Part shown: in pieces, positions 31,970 through 40,324 of the stretch
How positions within the stretch are numbered: the stretch's first letter is position 1
How the letters are laid out: the number at the start of each line of letters is the position of its first letter
IMG/VR virus record: IMGVR_UViG_3300013136_000004
Coordinates: 1 to 53,700 of that record
Length of the DNA stretch: 53,700 nt
Origin: a virus
Direction: 5' to 3' (one strand)
Made by a program: the position numbers and the translations under genes
The notes under the pieces: generated by a model
What the model was told of the DNA's origin: nothing
The model's input: the letters and a program-made list of their open reading frames with translations, nothing else
The model's database searches: none

Positions 31970-32981
31970 GTTTGACAGAGAAAAAGCACGAAAGGACCTT
32001 CAGAGGAGACATCAAGAGTCTCACGAAAGAATGGGAGGAGAGCAGTCATATAAGTATTTCAAGACCGACGTCGATATCCCCTTCTTCAAGGCAACAATAA
32101 CCAAAAACAAGCCTCACATCATCGACATCATCCCTTATCTCGCAGGAAAAAATCCGCCCCAGGTGAGTCAGAAGAATGTCATTCGTCCAAACGACCCGAT
32201 GTATGTCTCGGAAGTCTTCGTCCATCAAAATATCGGGCCGTCAGGGGACAAGTGGTTTCTCTGCCTGGCAAAGAATTTCGGATTGCCTTGTCCCGTCTGC
32301 GAAGATATCGCAGAGATGGAGCGGGAAGGAAAAGAGTACGATGATTATGCGGATATCGCTCCGAAGAGCAGATGCGCATACAATGTCGTTTGCTACGACG
32401 ATGCGACAGAGGAGAAGAAAGGGATTCAAATCTGGGAAGTCTCTCGAAAATATTCGGAAGACATTCTTCAGAAAATCTCTCGCTCCGGGAGAACAGGCGG
32501 AGTGGTCTTCTATGCCGATACAGATGTCGGACAGTCGATTGAATTCGATGTTGCAGATGACAAATATCGGACGATTTCTGGTCACCGCCTGGTTCCGAGA
32601 GATTACAAAATATCGGACGAGATAATTGACAAAGCATTCTGTCTTGATGAAATCCTTCACGTTCCGACATATGAGGAAATTGCCGAATGCCACTTCGGAA
32701 AGAAAAAGGCAGATGCTCCGGCACCTGAAAAAGAAGATGACGTTCCGATGAGTCCTACTCGGACAGAATCTCCGAAAGCCCCGGAGCCTGAGAAGGAAAA
32801 AGAGTCAGAAAATAAGTGCCCGGACGGCGGAACTTTCGGAGTCGACATCGATAAGAGGAATGCCTGTGGAGGCGGGACTTGCAAAAAATATCTCCTTTGT
32901 GAGGAAGAGATGGTAAAGCTCGAAGAAAAACGACTCCGGGACAGAATGGCCGCTCGAGAAGCTCGGAACCAGGAGAAGTAA
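31962..32981 (+). CDS. gp32-like single-stranded DNA-binding protein
   Basis: 339 residues with a T4 gp32-like zinc site in the N-terminal third (KNFGLPCPVC, Cys pairs), a basic N-terminus (KFDREKARKDLQRRHQ) and an OB-fold region up to residue 220. Residues 245-285 are a Pro/Glu/Lys-rich linker, followed by a second Cys cluster (CPDGGTFG, CGGGTCKKYLLC). It coats ssDNA during replication and recombination. Overlaps the upstream gene by eight bases and abuts recA directly. Confidence 0.7.
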   Translation: MPKFDREKARKDLQRRHQESHERMGGEQSYKYFKTDVDIPFFKATITKNKPHIIDIIPYLAGKNPPQVSQKNVIRPNDPMYVSEVFVHQNIGPSGDKWFLCLAKNFGLPCPVCEDIAEMEREGKEYDDYADIAPKSRCAYNVVCYDDATEEKKGIQIWEVSRKYSEDILQKISRSGRTGGVVFYADTDVGQSIEFDVADDKYRTISGHRLVPRDYKISDEIIDKAFCLDEILHVPTYEEIAECHFGKKKADAPAPEKEDDVPMSPTRTESPKAPEPEKEKESENKCPDGGTFGVDIDKRNACGGGTCKKYLLCEEEMVKLEEKRLRDRMAAREARNQEK

Positions 32982-34061
32982 ATGGAAGAGAGTACCGCAA
33001 GTATTGCTCGACAGGTAGAAGAGGAGTCGAAGAAAAAAGTTAAGACTTCGACTCCTCTCTCGCTCACAACAGGCTCCGTCATGTTAAATCTTGCTCTTTC
33101 TGACAGGAGCGATGCAGGAGTAGATTCTGGGACATTTGTCAATATAGTAGGAGACCATAGTGCCGGAAAAACATTCCTTCTCTGGCACATGTTCGCAGAG
33201 GCTGCCTACAACAAGGCATTCGATAAATACGATATCTACTACGATGAGCCTGAGGTTTCTCTTAAAATAAACATTCCTCTTCTTTTCGGAGAAAAAGTTG
33301 AGAAAAGAGTAAAGAGGAGCATTTGTTCGTATACCGTTCAAGATTTTCACGACAACGTCATGACTCTTGCTCAAAAAGGAAAGCCCTTTATTCTCGGACT
33401 CGATAGTTGGGATGGATTGACAAGCGATGAGGAGATAAAGAAGGAGGCGAAGAAGGGCGGATATATGACCGAGGGAGCCACTGTCAGCGGCCGTATATTT
33501 AGAAAGGCGATGAGCAAGATTTCTGAAACAAATTCATATCTGATTGTTATCTCACAGACAAGAGATAATATTGGAGTGATGTTTGGACCCTCAAAGACTC
33601 GCTCCGGCGGGAATGCGATGCACTTCTGGAATTCACACGAATTGTGGATGGCAGTTGCTTCTCACATGAAGCGAACATACAGGAGCAAAGAGATTGACGT
33701 CGGAATCAATGCTCGTGTCGCAGTAAAGAAAAATAAATTGACCGGAAAGTTGAGAGAGGCTGAATTTCCAATCTACTTCGATTTCGGGATAGACGATATT
33801 ACTTCGATGATTAACTGGATGGTTTCGTGGAAATTCTGGACCGTTGAGACGATAGAAGAGACTGGAGATGATGGAAAGCCGAAAAAAGTCAAAGGAGCTA
33901 TCGATACGAAAGGCGATTTCATATCTGCGAAAATCGGAGATTTGATTTCTCATATAGAATCGCAAAAGCTCGTTCCGAAGCTCACAGAGATTGTTTCTTC
34001 TCGATGGAGAGAGATAGAAGATGCTATCTCTACCGGAAGAAAAAATAAGTACCAGGAGTAG
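32982..34061 (+). CDS. RecA/UvsX-type recombinase
   Basis: Walker A is VGDHSAGKTF (residues 56-65). FILGLDSWDGL is the Walker B strand and YLIVISQTRDNIGVMFGPSKTRSGGNAMHFWNS holds the L1/L2 loop region in the RecA order. The length of 359 aa is close to bacterial RecA. It forms nucleoprotein filaments for strand exchange. The catalytic Glu after Walker A and the C-terminal regulatory region look shortened compared with RecA, more like phage UvsX. Begins directly after the SSB stop. Confidence 0.85.
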   Translation: MEESTASIARQVEEESKKKVKTSTPLSLTTGSVMLNLALSDRSDAGVDSGTFVNIVGDHSAGKTFLLWHMFAEAAYNKAFDKYDIYYDEPEVSLKINIPLLFGEKVEKRVKRSICSYTVQDFHDNVMTLAQKGKPFILGLDSWDGLTSDEEIKKEAKKGGYMTEGATVSGRIFRKAMSKISETNSYLIVISQTRDNIGVMFGPSKTRSGGNAMHFWNSHELWMAVASHMKRTYRSKEIDVGINARVAVKKNKLTGKLREAEFPIYFDFGIDDITSMINWMVSWKFWTVETIEETGDDGKPKKVKGAIDTKGDFISAKIGDLISHIESQKLVPKLTEIVSSRWREIEDAISTGRKNKYQE

Positions 34062-34076
34062 GGATTTGAAATAAAA

Positions 34077-34271
34077 ATGAGCTTTGAAAGAGACGTCACA
34101 TTTACAGGGAAGATAGTTAGGAAGACGGCACTCGCTATTCTTTTCTCTCCGGAAGATAGAGAGGAAGAAATCTGGCTTCCTAATTCTCAAATTCAAATAG
34201 ATGGAATAGACGGGAATATTTTCGAAATAACAATTCCTGTCTGGCTTGCATTAGAAAAAGATTTGATTTAA
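34077..34271 (+). CDS. small conserved phage protein
   Basis: 64 residues with a single beta-barrel-like pattern (DVTFTGKIVRKTALAILFS, EEEIWLPNSQIQI, FEITIPVWLALEKDLI), a type common in phage replication regions where the WLPKSQI segment recurs. The ribosome binding site is weak, so coupling to recA (15 bases upstream) is possible. A run of ten T follows the stop and may help termination. Confidence 0.6.
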   Translation: MSFERDVTFTGKIVRKTALAILFSPEDREEEIWLPNSQIQIDGIDGNIFEITIPVWLALEKDLI

Positions 34272-34321
34272 TTTTTTTTTAAACTCTTCTTTTTCTCATG
34301 TATAGTTATGTTTAGAGGAAG

Positions 34322-35164
34322 ATGATAATAATAGTTGATAGCCACTCAATCGGTCATATGCTTAAGCACAAGCTCTTCGGATTAACGTATGGGGAGAAGC
34401 AGACAGGGATTGTGTTTGGTTTTTTTCGGAATATTCTTTCTCTTTCAACTAAATACTACGGGGCCAAGTTTGTCTTTGTTTGGGATTCTCAGCATAGTAT
34501 CAGAAAGAAAATGTATTCTAAATATAAGGCGAGATATAAGAAAGAGCAGACGGCAGAAGAAATACTAATCGATAGTGCCACATTCAGACAATTTTTGAAG
34601 CTTAGAACTTTATATCTTCCTCTCTGCGGATTTAGAAATATTTTTTATTCTCACGGATACGAGGCAGATGACATAATAGCATCAATTATTAAAAGAGAAA
34701 AAAACGAGGCGTTTCTTATCGTCTCAAAAGACAATGATTTGCTTCAGCTTCTTTCTTCTACAGTCAAGATGTATTTTGTAGATAAGAAAGAAGAATATGG
34801 AGAGAAAGAATTTGTTAGAGATAGAGGAATAGTGCCGGAGCAATGGATAGACGTAAAATCTATTGCAGGGTGCACTTCCGATACAGTTCCTGGAATAAAA
34901 GGAGTAGGAGAAGAGACAGCGATAAAATATCTCAGAGGAGAGCTTCCTTCTCATTATAAATCTTATTCGTCCATCGTTGACGGAAAGGATGTGATAGAGA
35001 GAAATAGAGCGCTTGTAAGTCTTCCTCTTGAAGGATGTCCTGAGTTTAGAATACAAGAGGACAATCTTTCATTTGCAGGGTTTGAGGAAATTTCGAGGTC
35101 TCTTGGATTCAATTCGTTTCTAAATGACAGGAAGTGGAAGAGGTTCTTTTCTAAAAGCTTGTGA
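34322..35164 (+). CDS. 5'-3' exonuclease / flap endonuclease (Pol I N-terminal type)
   Basis: The N-terminus MIIIVDSHS carries the first metal-binding Asp, VFVWDSQHSIRKKMYSKYKARYK the substrate-threading Arg/Lys, GYEADDIIAS the second acidic pair, VSKDNDLLQL the third, and CTSDTVPGIKGVGEETA the helix-3-turn-helix. It removes RNA primers and flaps at Okazaki fragments. At 280 aa it is a stand-alone exonuclease like T5 D15 or T4 RNase H. AGAGGAAG precedes the ATG. Confidence 0.88.
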   Translation: MIIIVDSHSIGHMLKHKLFGLTYGEKQTGIVFGFFRNILSLSTKYYGAKFVFVWDSQHSIRKKMYSKYKARYKKEQTAEEILIDSATFRQFLKLRTLYLPLCGFRNIFYSHGYEADDIIASIIKREKNEAFLIVSKDNDLLQLLSSTVKMYFVDKKEEYGEKEFVRDRGIVPEQWIDVKSIAGCTSDTVPGIKGVGEETAIKYLRGELPSHYKSYSSIVDGKDVIERNRALVSLPLEGCPEFRIQEDNLSFAGFEEISRSLGFNSFLNDRKWKRFFSKSL

Positions 35165-35185
35165 GCGGAGGAAGATTGATAAGAG

Positions 35186-35764
35186 GTGGATAAAGAAGCG
35201 ATTTCGAGAACAACAGTACTGATATGTAGATATAAATCTGCTAAAACAGATTTACAAAAAAGTCAAATACGAAACATATTGTTCGATGAATTAGCGCCAT
35301 ACCTGGAAAGATGGGTTGGAGCAGCTCTAAAGAAAAAAGGGCAATTTCTTGAATCGACAGAATTTGTTTCATTCATGTGGGATTGCTTTCTTTTTTGCCT
35401 TGATAGATTCAATGAGGAGAAGAAAATCCCAATTCCTCAGCACTTCTATCGATATATTGTTTATTGTGTCCTGACAAAGATTGTGAGCGAAAACCATACT
35501 CCTGATTTCGAGGAGTATGTCGACGAGAAAGAATATACGGATGAAGGAGGAGAGGATGTTAGACTCTTCTTTTCTGAGATTTCCGAGTTTCGCTCTCGAC
35601 TATCTGAAAACTACAAAATAATATTTGATGATGCTCTTCTAAGCATGAATCCTGAAAGAAAGAATAGAATGAAGAGACAAGAAGAGAGCTTTACATCTTA
35701 CTATAAATACTGTGAGGCGAAAAATATTTATAAGCAGGTCATCGAATATTTCTTGAGTAGATAA
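35186..35764 (+). CDS. putative phage sigma-like factor
   Basis: 192 residues, helical. Residues about 15-95 (ILFDELAPYLERWVGAALKKKGQFLES, FVSFMWDCFLFCLDRFNE, HFYRYIVYCVLTKIVSE) follow the helix spacing of sigma region 2, and residues 130-190 could be a region 4-like part (RLSENYKIIFDDALLSMNPERK). The match is by pattern only. If real it is a candidate reader of the TTCTCA promoter class, one copy of which lies seven bases after its stop. The start is GTG 35186 with GGAGG 14 bases upstream. Confidence 0.4.
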   Translation: MDKEAISRTTVLICRYKSAKTDLQKSQIRNILFDELAPYLERWVGAALKKKGQFLESTEFVSFMWDCFLFCLDRFNEEKKIPIPQHFYRYIVYCVLTKIVSENHTPDFEEYVDEKEYTDEGGEDVRLFFSEISEFRSRLSENYKIIFDDALLSMNPERKNRMKRQEESFTSYYKYCEAKNIYKQVIEYFLSR

Positions 35765-35770
35765 AAATAT

Positions 35771-35799
35771 TTCTCAATTTCTAAATAAGAATATATAAT
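35771..35799 (+). promoter_or_regulatory. TTCTCA-17-TATAAT promoter before sbcC/sbcD genes
   Basis: TTCTCAATTTC begins at 35771 and TATAAT is at 35794-35799. The transcript would start near 35806 and carry the hairpin leader at 35845-35943. Confidence 0.7.
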
Positions 35800-35844
35800 G
35801 AAAATGTAGATAAATAAATTGACCGATATTTTTATATGATGAGG

Positions 35845-35943
35845 AAGGAGGAAGATATGAAGTAGTCCATAGAAGCTGGGGCGGAGAATTCTCGTCCCTA
35901 ATCCCCCACTGTCTCCGTCCCGGCTTCTCTTCATGTCAATCTC
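35845..35943 (+). promoter_or_regulatory. leader with strong RBS, 2-codon mini-ORF and long hairpin
   Basis: AAGGAGG (35845-35851) is followed five bases later by ATG AAG TAG. That ATGAAG pairs with CTTCAT at 35929-35934, and 35871-35887 pairs with 35912-35928 (17 bp with two G-U pairs). The rad50-half gene starts at ATG 35944 with no ribosome binding site of its own. Folding the hairpin would bring the strong site within 14 unpaired bases of that ATG. Confidence 0.55.
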
Positions 35944-37179
35944 ATGTTAGGAAAGATATCTTCGACTAATTTTCAAAGCCATCTCAACACAGAAATAAAT
36001 CTCTCTCCTGGAGTGAATGTTATAAAGGGGCAATCAAATTCCGGAAAGAGTTCTATTGTAAGATTCCTCAGATGGGCAATTCTTAATCGACCTTCAGGAT
36101 TCGGGTTCAAGAGCAATTTTTCAAATCCTTCTGATGTAACTTCCGTTGATATTTCTTTCCTCGATTCTTCTCATCACGTTGAGAGAGAAAGAGACAACAA
36201 GCAAAATAGATATGTTATTTCTCGACAAGGAAAAGATGGATTTTACGACAATGAGGAATTTGAGGCTTTAAGAGGAGATGTCCCCAGAGAGATTTCAGAT
36301 GTTCTGATGATGGATGAGAGAAATATTAGCTGTCAGCATGACGGGTATTTTCTTCTGAATGATAGTGCAGGAGATGTTGCAAAGAAATTGAATTCCGTTG
36401 TCGGACTCGATATTATAGACAGAATGATATCGGACGTCTCTTCTTCTATCTCAAGTCTCTCTCGTGATGTGAAAACATCTGAGCTTGCGATTTCAGCTCT
36501 CGAAGAGGACGTCAAAGGATATGGATGGGTCGATAAAATTGCTCCTTTGATGAAAAAAGTTGAAAAAGGAATAGAAGAAATTCTCTCCATTCAAATCAAA
36601 AAAGATGAGATGGCAAGAATCATCTCTCTTGCTAAAGAATATAAAGAGAAGATTGCTAAATGTGAAGGGCTTCTCGAGGCAGAAAAAAATGTCCGAAGAA
36701 TAGAAGATTTGTTATCTCTCATAGATGTCGAGGAGATGACAAGGAAGAAGATGATAGAAATAGTAGGGAATTTAAAATCACAGAAGAAAAATTCAGATTT
36801 GTGCACTAAATTCCTTCTTTCTGAAAAGAAGTATAATTTATTGATAAAAAACTCAAACAAAATCATTTCTCTTGAAGAAGAAGTTTCAAAGATAAAAACA
36901 CTTTATTTTCAAATTATAGATGCAAGAACTAAATCTAAACTCCTCGATGAATTTCTTAAAAAAGAGAAGAAGTACTCTTCATGTCTCGAGCTTGCTTGTA
37001 GAGTAGATTTCATTGAGAAGGAAAGAAATCTCCTTTCATCTTTCTGTGAAAAAATTAGTGGGCTAAGAGATGAGAAGGAAGTTCTTGAGAAAAAAGAAAA
37101 GATGCTGGAAAGGAAATTCAAGGAATCATTTCCCGATATCTGTCCTCTTTGCGGAACAAATCTTTTGGAGAAGAAGTGA
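35944..37179 (+). CDS. Rad50/SbcC N-terminal half (Walker A, coiled coil, zinc hook)
   Basis: Walker A is GQSNSGKSS (residues 29-37) after an ABC-ATPase N-terminus (MLGKISSTNFQSHLNTEINL). A DERNISCQHDGYFLLNDSAGD Q-loop-like segment sits near 120-140. From residue 150 to 395 the protein is coiled coil, ending with CPLCG (Cys400, Cys403), the zinc hook, just before the stop. The signature motif and Walker B are missing because the other half is encoded at 38487-39098. With the SbcD-like nuclease between them, the two halves should form the gp46/gp47-type recombination exonuclease. Confidence 0.85.
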   Translation: MLGKISSTNFQSHLNTEINLSPGVNVIKGQSNSGKSSIVRFLRWAILNRPSGFGFKSNFSNPSDVTSVDISFLDSSHHVERERDNKQNRYVISRQGKDGFYDNEEFEALRGDVPREISDVLMMDERNISCQHDGYFLLNDSAGDVAKKLNSVVGLDIIDRMISDVSSSISSLSRDVKTSELAISALEEDVKGYGWVDKIAPLMKKVEKGIEEILSIQIKKDEMARIISLAKEYKEKIAKCEGLLEAEKNVRRIEDLLSLIDVEEMTRKKMIEIVGNLKSQKKNSDLCTKFLLSEKKYNLLIKNSNKIISLEEEVSKIKTLYFQIIDARTKSKLLDEFLKKEKKYSSCLELACRVDFIEKERNLLSSFCEKISGLRDEKEVLEKKEKMLERKFKESFPDICPLCGTNLLEKK

Positions 37180-37352
37180 TGGCTCCAGTAATATTTAGCT
37201 TCCAGATAAGATGCCCGAAATGTGGAAATTTTGGTTCTACTTATTCTTCTTCAGATTTCGCTGTTCTTTTGAGAGGAGAGGAAATTCAAGCATATTTCCC
37301 GTGCTGTGGATATTTCAGATTTCAAATAAAAGCGAAGAAAGGGAAGGGATGA
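37179..37352 (+). CDS. zinc-ribbon mini-protein (57 aa)
   Basis: Starts in a TGATG overlap with the zinc-hook gene. The product has RCPKCGN and FPCCGYF Cys pairs about 32 residues apart, so a zinc ribbon is likely. It overlaps the nuclease gene by four bases. A small partner of the Rad50/Mre11 complex is possible. Confidence 0.6.
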   Translation: MAPVIFSFQIRCPKCGNFGSTYSSSDFAVLLRGEEIQAYFPCCGYFRFQIKAKKGKG

Positions 37353-38251
37353 AAATACTTATCTGCGGAGACCTCCATCTCAGAGATACTGCTCCTTCAA
37401 GTAGAGTGGATGATTTCTCCCTTGCACAGGCACTAAAAGTTAAATTCATTCTTGAAACTTCAAAAAAATATGCAGCTCTGGTCGTTTTTCCTGGAGATGT
37501 ATTTGATAGCTTTAGAATATCTCATAGACTTCTTGCAAATTATTCTTGTCTTTTTTCGTCATGCTCATATCTTAAATTTTCTGTCTATGGACAACATGAC
37601 ATGAGATATCATTCTCTTGATTTTAGCAATACTCCTCTTAATGTAATGGCAAAATCAAATATGGTGATTGTTCTTGGAAAATCTCCTTTTAGAACTTCTA
37701 ACGGTGTTGATTTCTATGGAGCTTCTTGGGGAGAGGAGATTCCGAAAATCCGCGATGAGAAAAAATTCAATGTTCTTGTTATTCATAAGATGATTGTCTC
37801 TGAAAAAATATGGGAAGGGCAGGAGAATTTTGAATATGCAGGAAAATTCCTTCGCTCACTCAAATATGATTTGATTATAAGTGGAGATAATCATAAGACA
37901 ATAATCCAGGAAGAGAGAGGAGGAAGATTTCTTTTCAATATGGGCTCTGTAATGAGAATGGGGATTGACCAGATAGATTTTGAGCCAAGCATTGCTATCT
38001 TCGATACTGAATCGAGAACATACGAAAAAATTAATCTTCCGATATCTCCTGGAATCGATGTATTCGACATGGGAGTTGTAGACGAAAGAAAGAAAAATAA
38101 AGAGCTTGAATCTTTCGTTTCCGGATTAAAAAATCCCGACAAGATTGATTTCGATTTCGTTGCTAATCTAAAGAGGAAGATGGAAGAGGATGATATCCCT
38201 CTATCTGTCAAATTGATAATAGGAGAATCTCTCGAAAGGATTTCAAAATGA
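37349..38251 (+). CDS. SbcD/Mre11-type nuclease (gp47-like)
   Basis: Metallophosphoesterase motifs are in order: GDLHLRD (residues 7-13), VFPGDVFD (47-53), YGQHDMR (GNHE/D motif with Gln for Asn), VLVIHKM, and ISGDNHK. The length of 300 aa fits phage SbcD proteins with a short C-terminal ATPase-binding region. It processes DNA ends together with the split Rad50 halves that flank it. GGAAGGG precedes the ATG. Gln in place of the usual Asn in the third motif is notable but seen in some phage homologues. Confidence 0.85.
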   Translation: MKILICGDLHLRDTAPSSRVDDFSLAQALKVKFILETSKKYAALVVFPGDVFDSFRISHRLLANYSCLFSSCSYLKFSVYGQHDMRYHSLDFSNTPLNVMAKSNMVIVLGKSPFRTSNGVDFYGASWGEEIPKIRDEKKFNVLVIHKMIVSEKIWEGQENFEYAGKFLRSLKYDLIISGDNHKTIIQEERGGRFLFNMGSVMRMGIDQIDFEPSIAIFDTESRTYEKINLPISPGIDVFDMGVVDERKKNKELESFVSGLKNPDKIDFDFVANLKRKMEEDDIPLSVKLIIGESLERISK

Positions 38252-38493
38252 GCACATCTGATATCATCAAAGATTTAGAATCTCTCAAAGAGAAGCTCGA
38301 AAAGACAAAATCTGAAAAGGAAAGAGCAGAAGGTTCATATCAAACTCTTATGAGTCAACTAAAAAAAGAGTTTGGATTCTCATCCATCGAGGAAGCAGAA
38401 AATGCAATTGCTCAACTCGAAGATGAGAAGTCTAAGAAAGAAAAACTCCTCGAAAAAGAATATTCAGAGCTCAAGGAATCATTCCAGTGGTAG
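38248..38493 (+). CDS. coiled-coil segment protein of the split Rad50 system
   Basis: 81 residues that are almost entirely coiled coil (DLESLKEKLEKTKSEKERAEGS; EEAENAIAQLEDEKSKKEKLLEKEYSEL). The ATG overlaps the nuclease stop and the TAG overlaps the start of the C-terminal Rad50 half. It may be a separate piece of the coiled-coil arm, or a third subunit. Confidence 0.6.
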   Translation: MSTSDIIKDLESLKEKLEKTKSEKERAEGSYQTLMSQLKKEFGFSSIEEAENAIAQLEDEKSKKEKLLEKEYSELKESFQW

Positions 38494-39098
38494 ATGTAAA
38501 ACAATTCGAGATAATGAAAGACTCATTCGTCGAGACTATTGCCAGAAAAAAGGCAAAAGTTGAACAGCTCTCTTCTGAAAAAGAGAAGCTACAATCGATA
38601 AAAGAGAAGCTGGAAAGTTCTCAAAAGGCAAGAGAGATAGTAGTAGCAGTTGGCCAGCAGACGCAGCAGAAACTTGAATACCACATTACGAACCTTGGGA
38701 ACATGGCGCTCCTTGCTGTAATCCCCAACTCGCCGGCCTTCTCGGTAAGATTTGAGGTTAGGCGGAACCAGACTGAATGTGATTTATTTCTTGATGATAT
38801 GAAGCCAACAGATGCCTATGGAGGAGGAGCTCTCGATATCCTCTCTTTTGCTCTGAGAATTGCCTATTGGTCTCTGAAAAAAAATAGGCCAACATTTGTC
38901 CTGGATGAGCCGTTTAAGTTTTTGAGTGCAGATTTGCAGAGTAGGGCGTCGGAGATGATAAAGGAAGTTTCCGAGAGTCTTGGACTGCAGATTTTAATGG
39001 TATCCCACCAAGAAGATATTAATATAAATGCGGACAGGACATTTCTCGTGAGAAAAGCAGGAAAAATATCAAAAGTAAAGGAGGTCGGTAATGAGTAA
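38487..39098 (+). CDS. Rad50/SbcC C-terminal half (signature, Walker B)
   Basis: Residues 10-60 are a short coiled coil. Then come the ABC signature region DAYGGGALDILSFALRIAYWSL (about 109-130), Walker B TFVLDEPFKFLS (136-147), a D-loop and the H-loop/switch His in ILMVSHQEDI. There is no Walker A, which is supplied by the 35944 product. The start is uncertain: GTG 38487 overlaps the previous stop, and ATG 38514 is also in frame. Confidence 0.82.
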   Translation: MVDVKQFEIMKDSFVETIARKKAKVEQLSSEKEKLQSIKEKLESSQKAREIVVAVGQQTQQKLEYHITNLGNMALLAVIPNSPAFSVRFEVRRNQTECDLFLDDMKPTDAYGGGALDILSFALRIAYWSLKKNRPTFVLDEPFKFLSADLQSRASEMIKEVSESLGLQILMVSHQEDININADRTFLVRKAGKISKVKEVGNE

Positions 39099-39227
39099 AA
39101 AGATTGAGTTAGGCTCAAAAGTAGAGGATAAAACAGGGTTTATCGAATCTCAAAAAGAAAAAATTTACTAAATGAAGATGTTGTTTTTCTTGAGAGGATG
39201 AAAGAATGCGAGGAGGAAAAGAAATAG
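39091..39227 (+). pseudogene. small gene with a -1 frame break
   Basis: AAAGGAGG precedes ATG 39091. The first frame gives 26 residues (SKKIELGSKVEDKTGFIESQKEK) and stops at TAA 39169. The -1 frame after the A-rich run at 39149-39163 continues coding-like with NEDVVFLERMKECEEEKK to TAG 39225. Either a one-base indel has broken the gene or a -1 frameshift joins the parts to about 45 residues. The LGSKVEDK opening resembles small phage proteins of about 60-80 residues. Confidence 0.4.
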
Positions 39228-39796
39228 GCAACGAGCACGAAAGAGAAGTCTGCTATCTTCTCAGTAAATGGTTTTCTTACAGAAAAGATGACGGACTGTT
39301 CTGGCGCTCGGATACAAGTGGCGGAAGAGCTACATCGAAGAGCAAAAAAGGAATAATTGAGCCTGATTTGTTCGGAGATATAACTCATCGAAAGCCGGAA
39401 GGAAGGCCTCTTATCAAGCTGATTCTTCTCGAGGCTAAGAAAGGATATACCCATGATACAAATCCTCTTGAGTTTTTCGAAAATACAAAGACGACAAATC
39501 TTCTTTATATTCACTGGACTCAAGCAGAGAGAGACAGAGAGATTGCTGGAAGAAAATATTCATGGCTGATATTTGGAAGAAAAAGGAAGAGAATCCTTCT
39601 GATGTTCGATTATCAGTTCTTCTGCGATTGTGAACCAGAGAATGGAGAATACGAAGGGCAGAGATTGAGAATTCTCGATGAAAGAAGAGGGTTGAGTCTT
39701 GTTATTGTTGATTTCAAGAAATTTCTTGAGTACCTTGACCCTATGACAATTCATTCGCTTGGAGGTTCAAATGATTTTTTTCGTGAAGAGACATGA
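39206..39796 (+). CDS. PD-(D/E)xK-type nuclease candidate
   Basis: GNEHEREVCYLL gives the conserved Glu helix, LFWRSDTSGGRATSKSKKG and IEPDLFGDI hold the Asp, and ILLEAKKGY is the ExK motif. This is the usual arrangement of phage restriction-endonuclease-like proteins and Holliday junction resolvases. The 196 aa product follows the Rad50/Mre11 genes, which fits a recombination or repair role. GAGAGG lies eight bases before the ATG. It overlaps the next gene by 26 bases. Confidence 0.6.
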   Translation: MRGGKEIGNEHEREVCYLLSKWFSYRKDDGLFWRSDTSGGRATSKSKKGIIEPDLFGDITHRKPEGRPLIKLILLEAKKGYTHDTNPLEFFENTKTTNLLYIHWTQAERDREIAGRKYSWLIFGRKRKRILLMFDYQFFCDCEPENGEYEGQRLRILDERRGLSLVIVDFKKFLEYLDPMTIHSLGGSNDFFREET

Positions 39797-40127
39797 GAAG
39801 AAAATAAGAAGAGAGGAAACTGCTCGAATTCTGTCTGAGCAGTTCGCAGGAGATGTGAAGGTTCATTCAAGGATATGCGCAAATTGCGATTATGTATATT
39901 CTGATTACTTCAACGGGCTCGAATGCCCAAGGTGCACGAGCAATTCGACAATGAAAGTAATTGAATTGAAAGAATCTGATTCTCTTCTCTCAACAAGAAA
40001 ATCGTCGTGGCCTTTCAATCCGGAGAGCAATTTGATTGTCAAGAAGATTTTATCGAGGGAGCTTCCAAAAAAATACTTTCAGCCCCTTCTTCTCGATATT
40101 TCAAGAAAGGAGGTTCTTGTACAATGA
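39771..40127 (+). CDS. zinc-ribbon protein
   Basis: GGAGG lies seven bases before ATG 39771. After a basic N-terminus (KRHEKKIRREE) the product has CANCDYVYSDYFNGLECPRC, a four-Cys zinc ribbon, then a 60-residue tail without a known fold. The stop overlaps the next start. Confidence 0.6.
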   Translation: MIFFVKRHEKKIRREETARILSEQFAGDVKVHSRICANCDYVYSDYFNGLECPRCTSNSTMKVIELKESDSLLSTRKSSWPFNPESNLIVKKILSRELPKKYFQPLLLDISRKEVLVQ

Positions 40128-40324
40128 AAAAGATACTTCTCTTCGTTATTCTCGCGTTATCATGTGGAGGCTGCGGTCTGCTGGCAGCTAATCCGAGAGG
40201 GTATATGTACCCCTACCCTCAGCCTTACCCTTGCGTCTACCCCTGTGAGCAGTCGAATGATGGGTATTATATTTACCGCACGGAAAGAGTTAACCAGAAA
40301 CAAGAAAAGATAGAACAGCAATGA
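40124..40324 (+). CDS. small lipoprotein candidate, Pro/Tyr-rich
   Basis: Overlaps the previous gene (ATGA) with AAAGGAGG upstream. Residues 1-20 form a signal peptide with a lipobox-like LSCGGC, and residues 25-45 are Pro/Tyr-rich (YMYPYPQPYPCVYPC). A short Pro-rich lipoprotein resembles an o-spanin (Rz1), but the partner and location relative to the endolysin do not support this strongly. Confidence 0.5.
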   Translation: MKKILLFVILALSCGGCGLLAANPRGYMYPYPQPYPCVYPCEQSNDGYYIYRTERVNQKQEKIEQQ

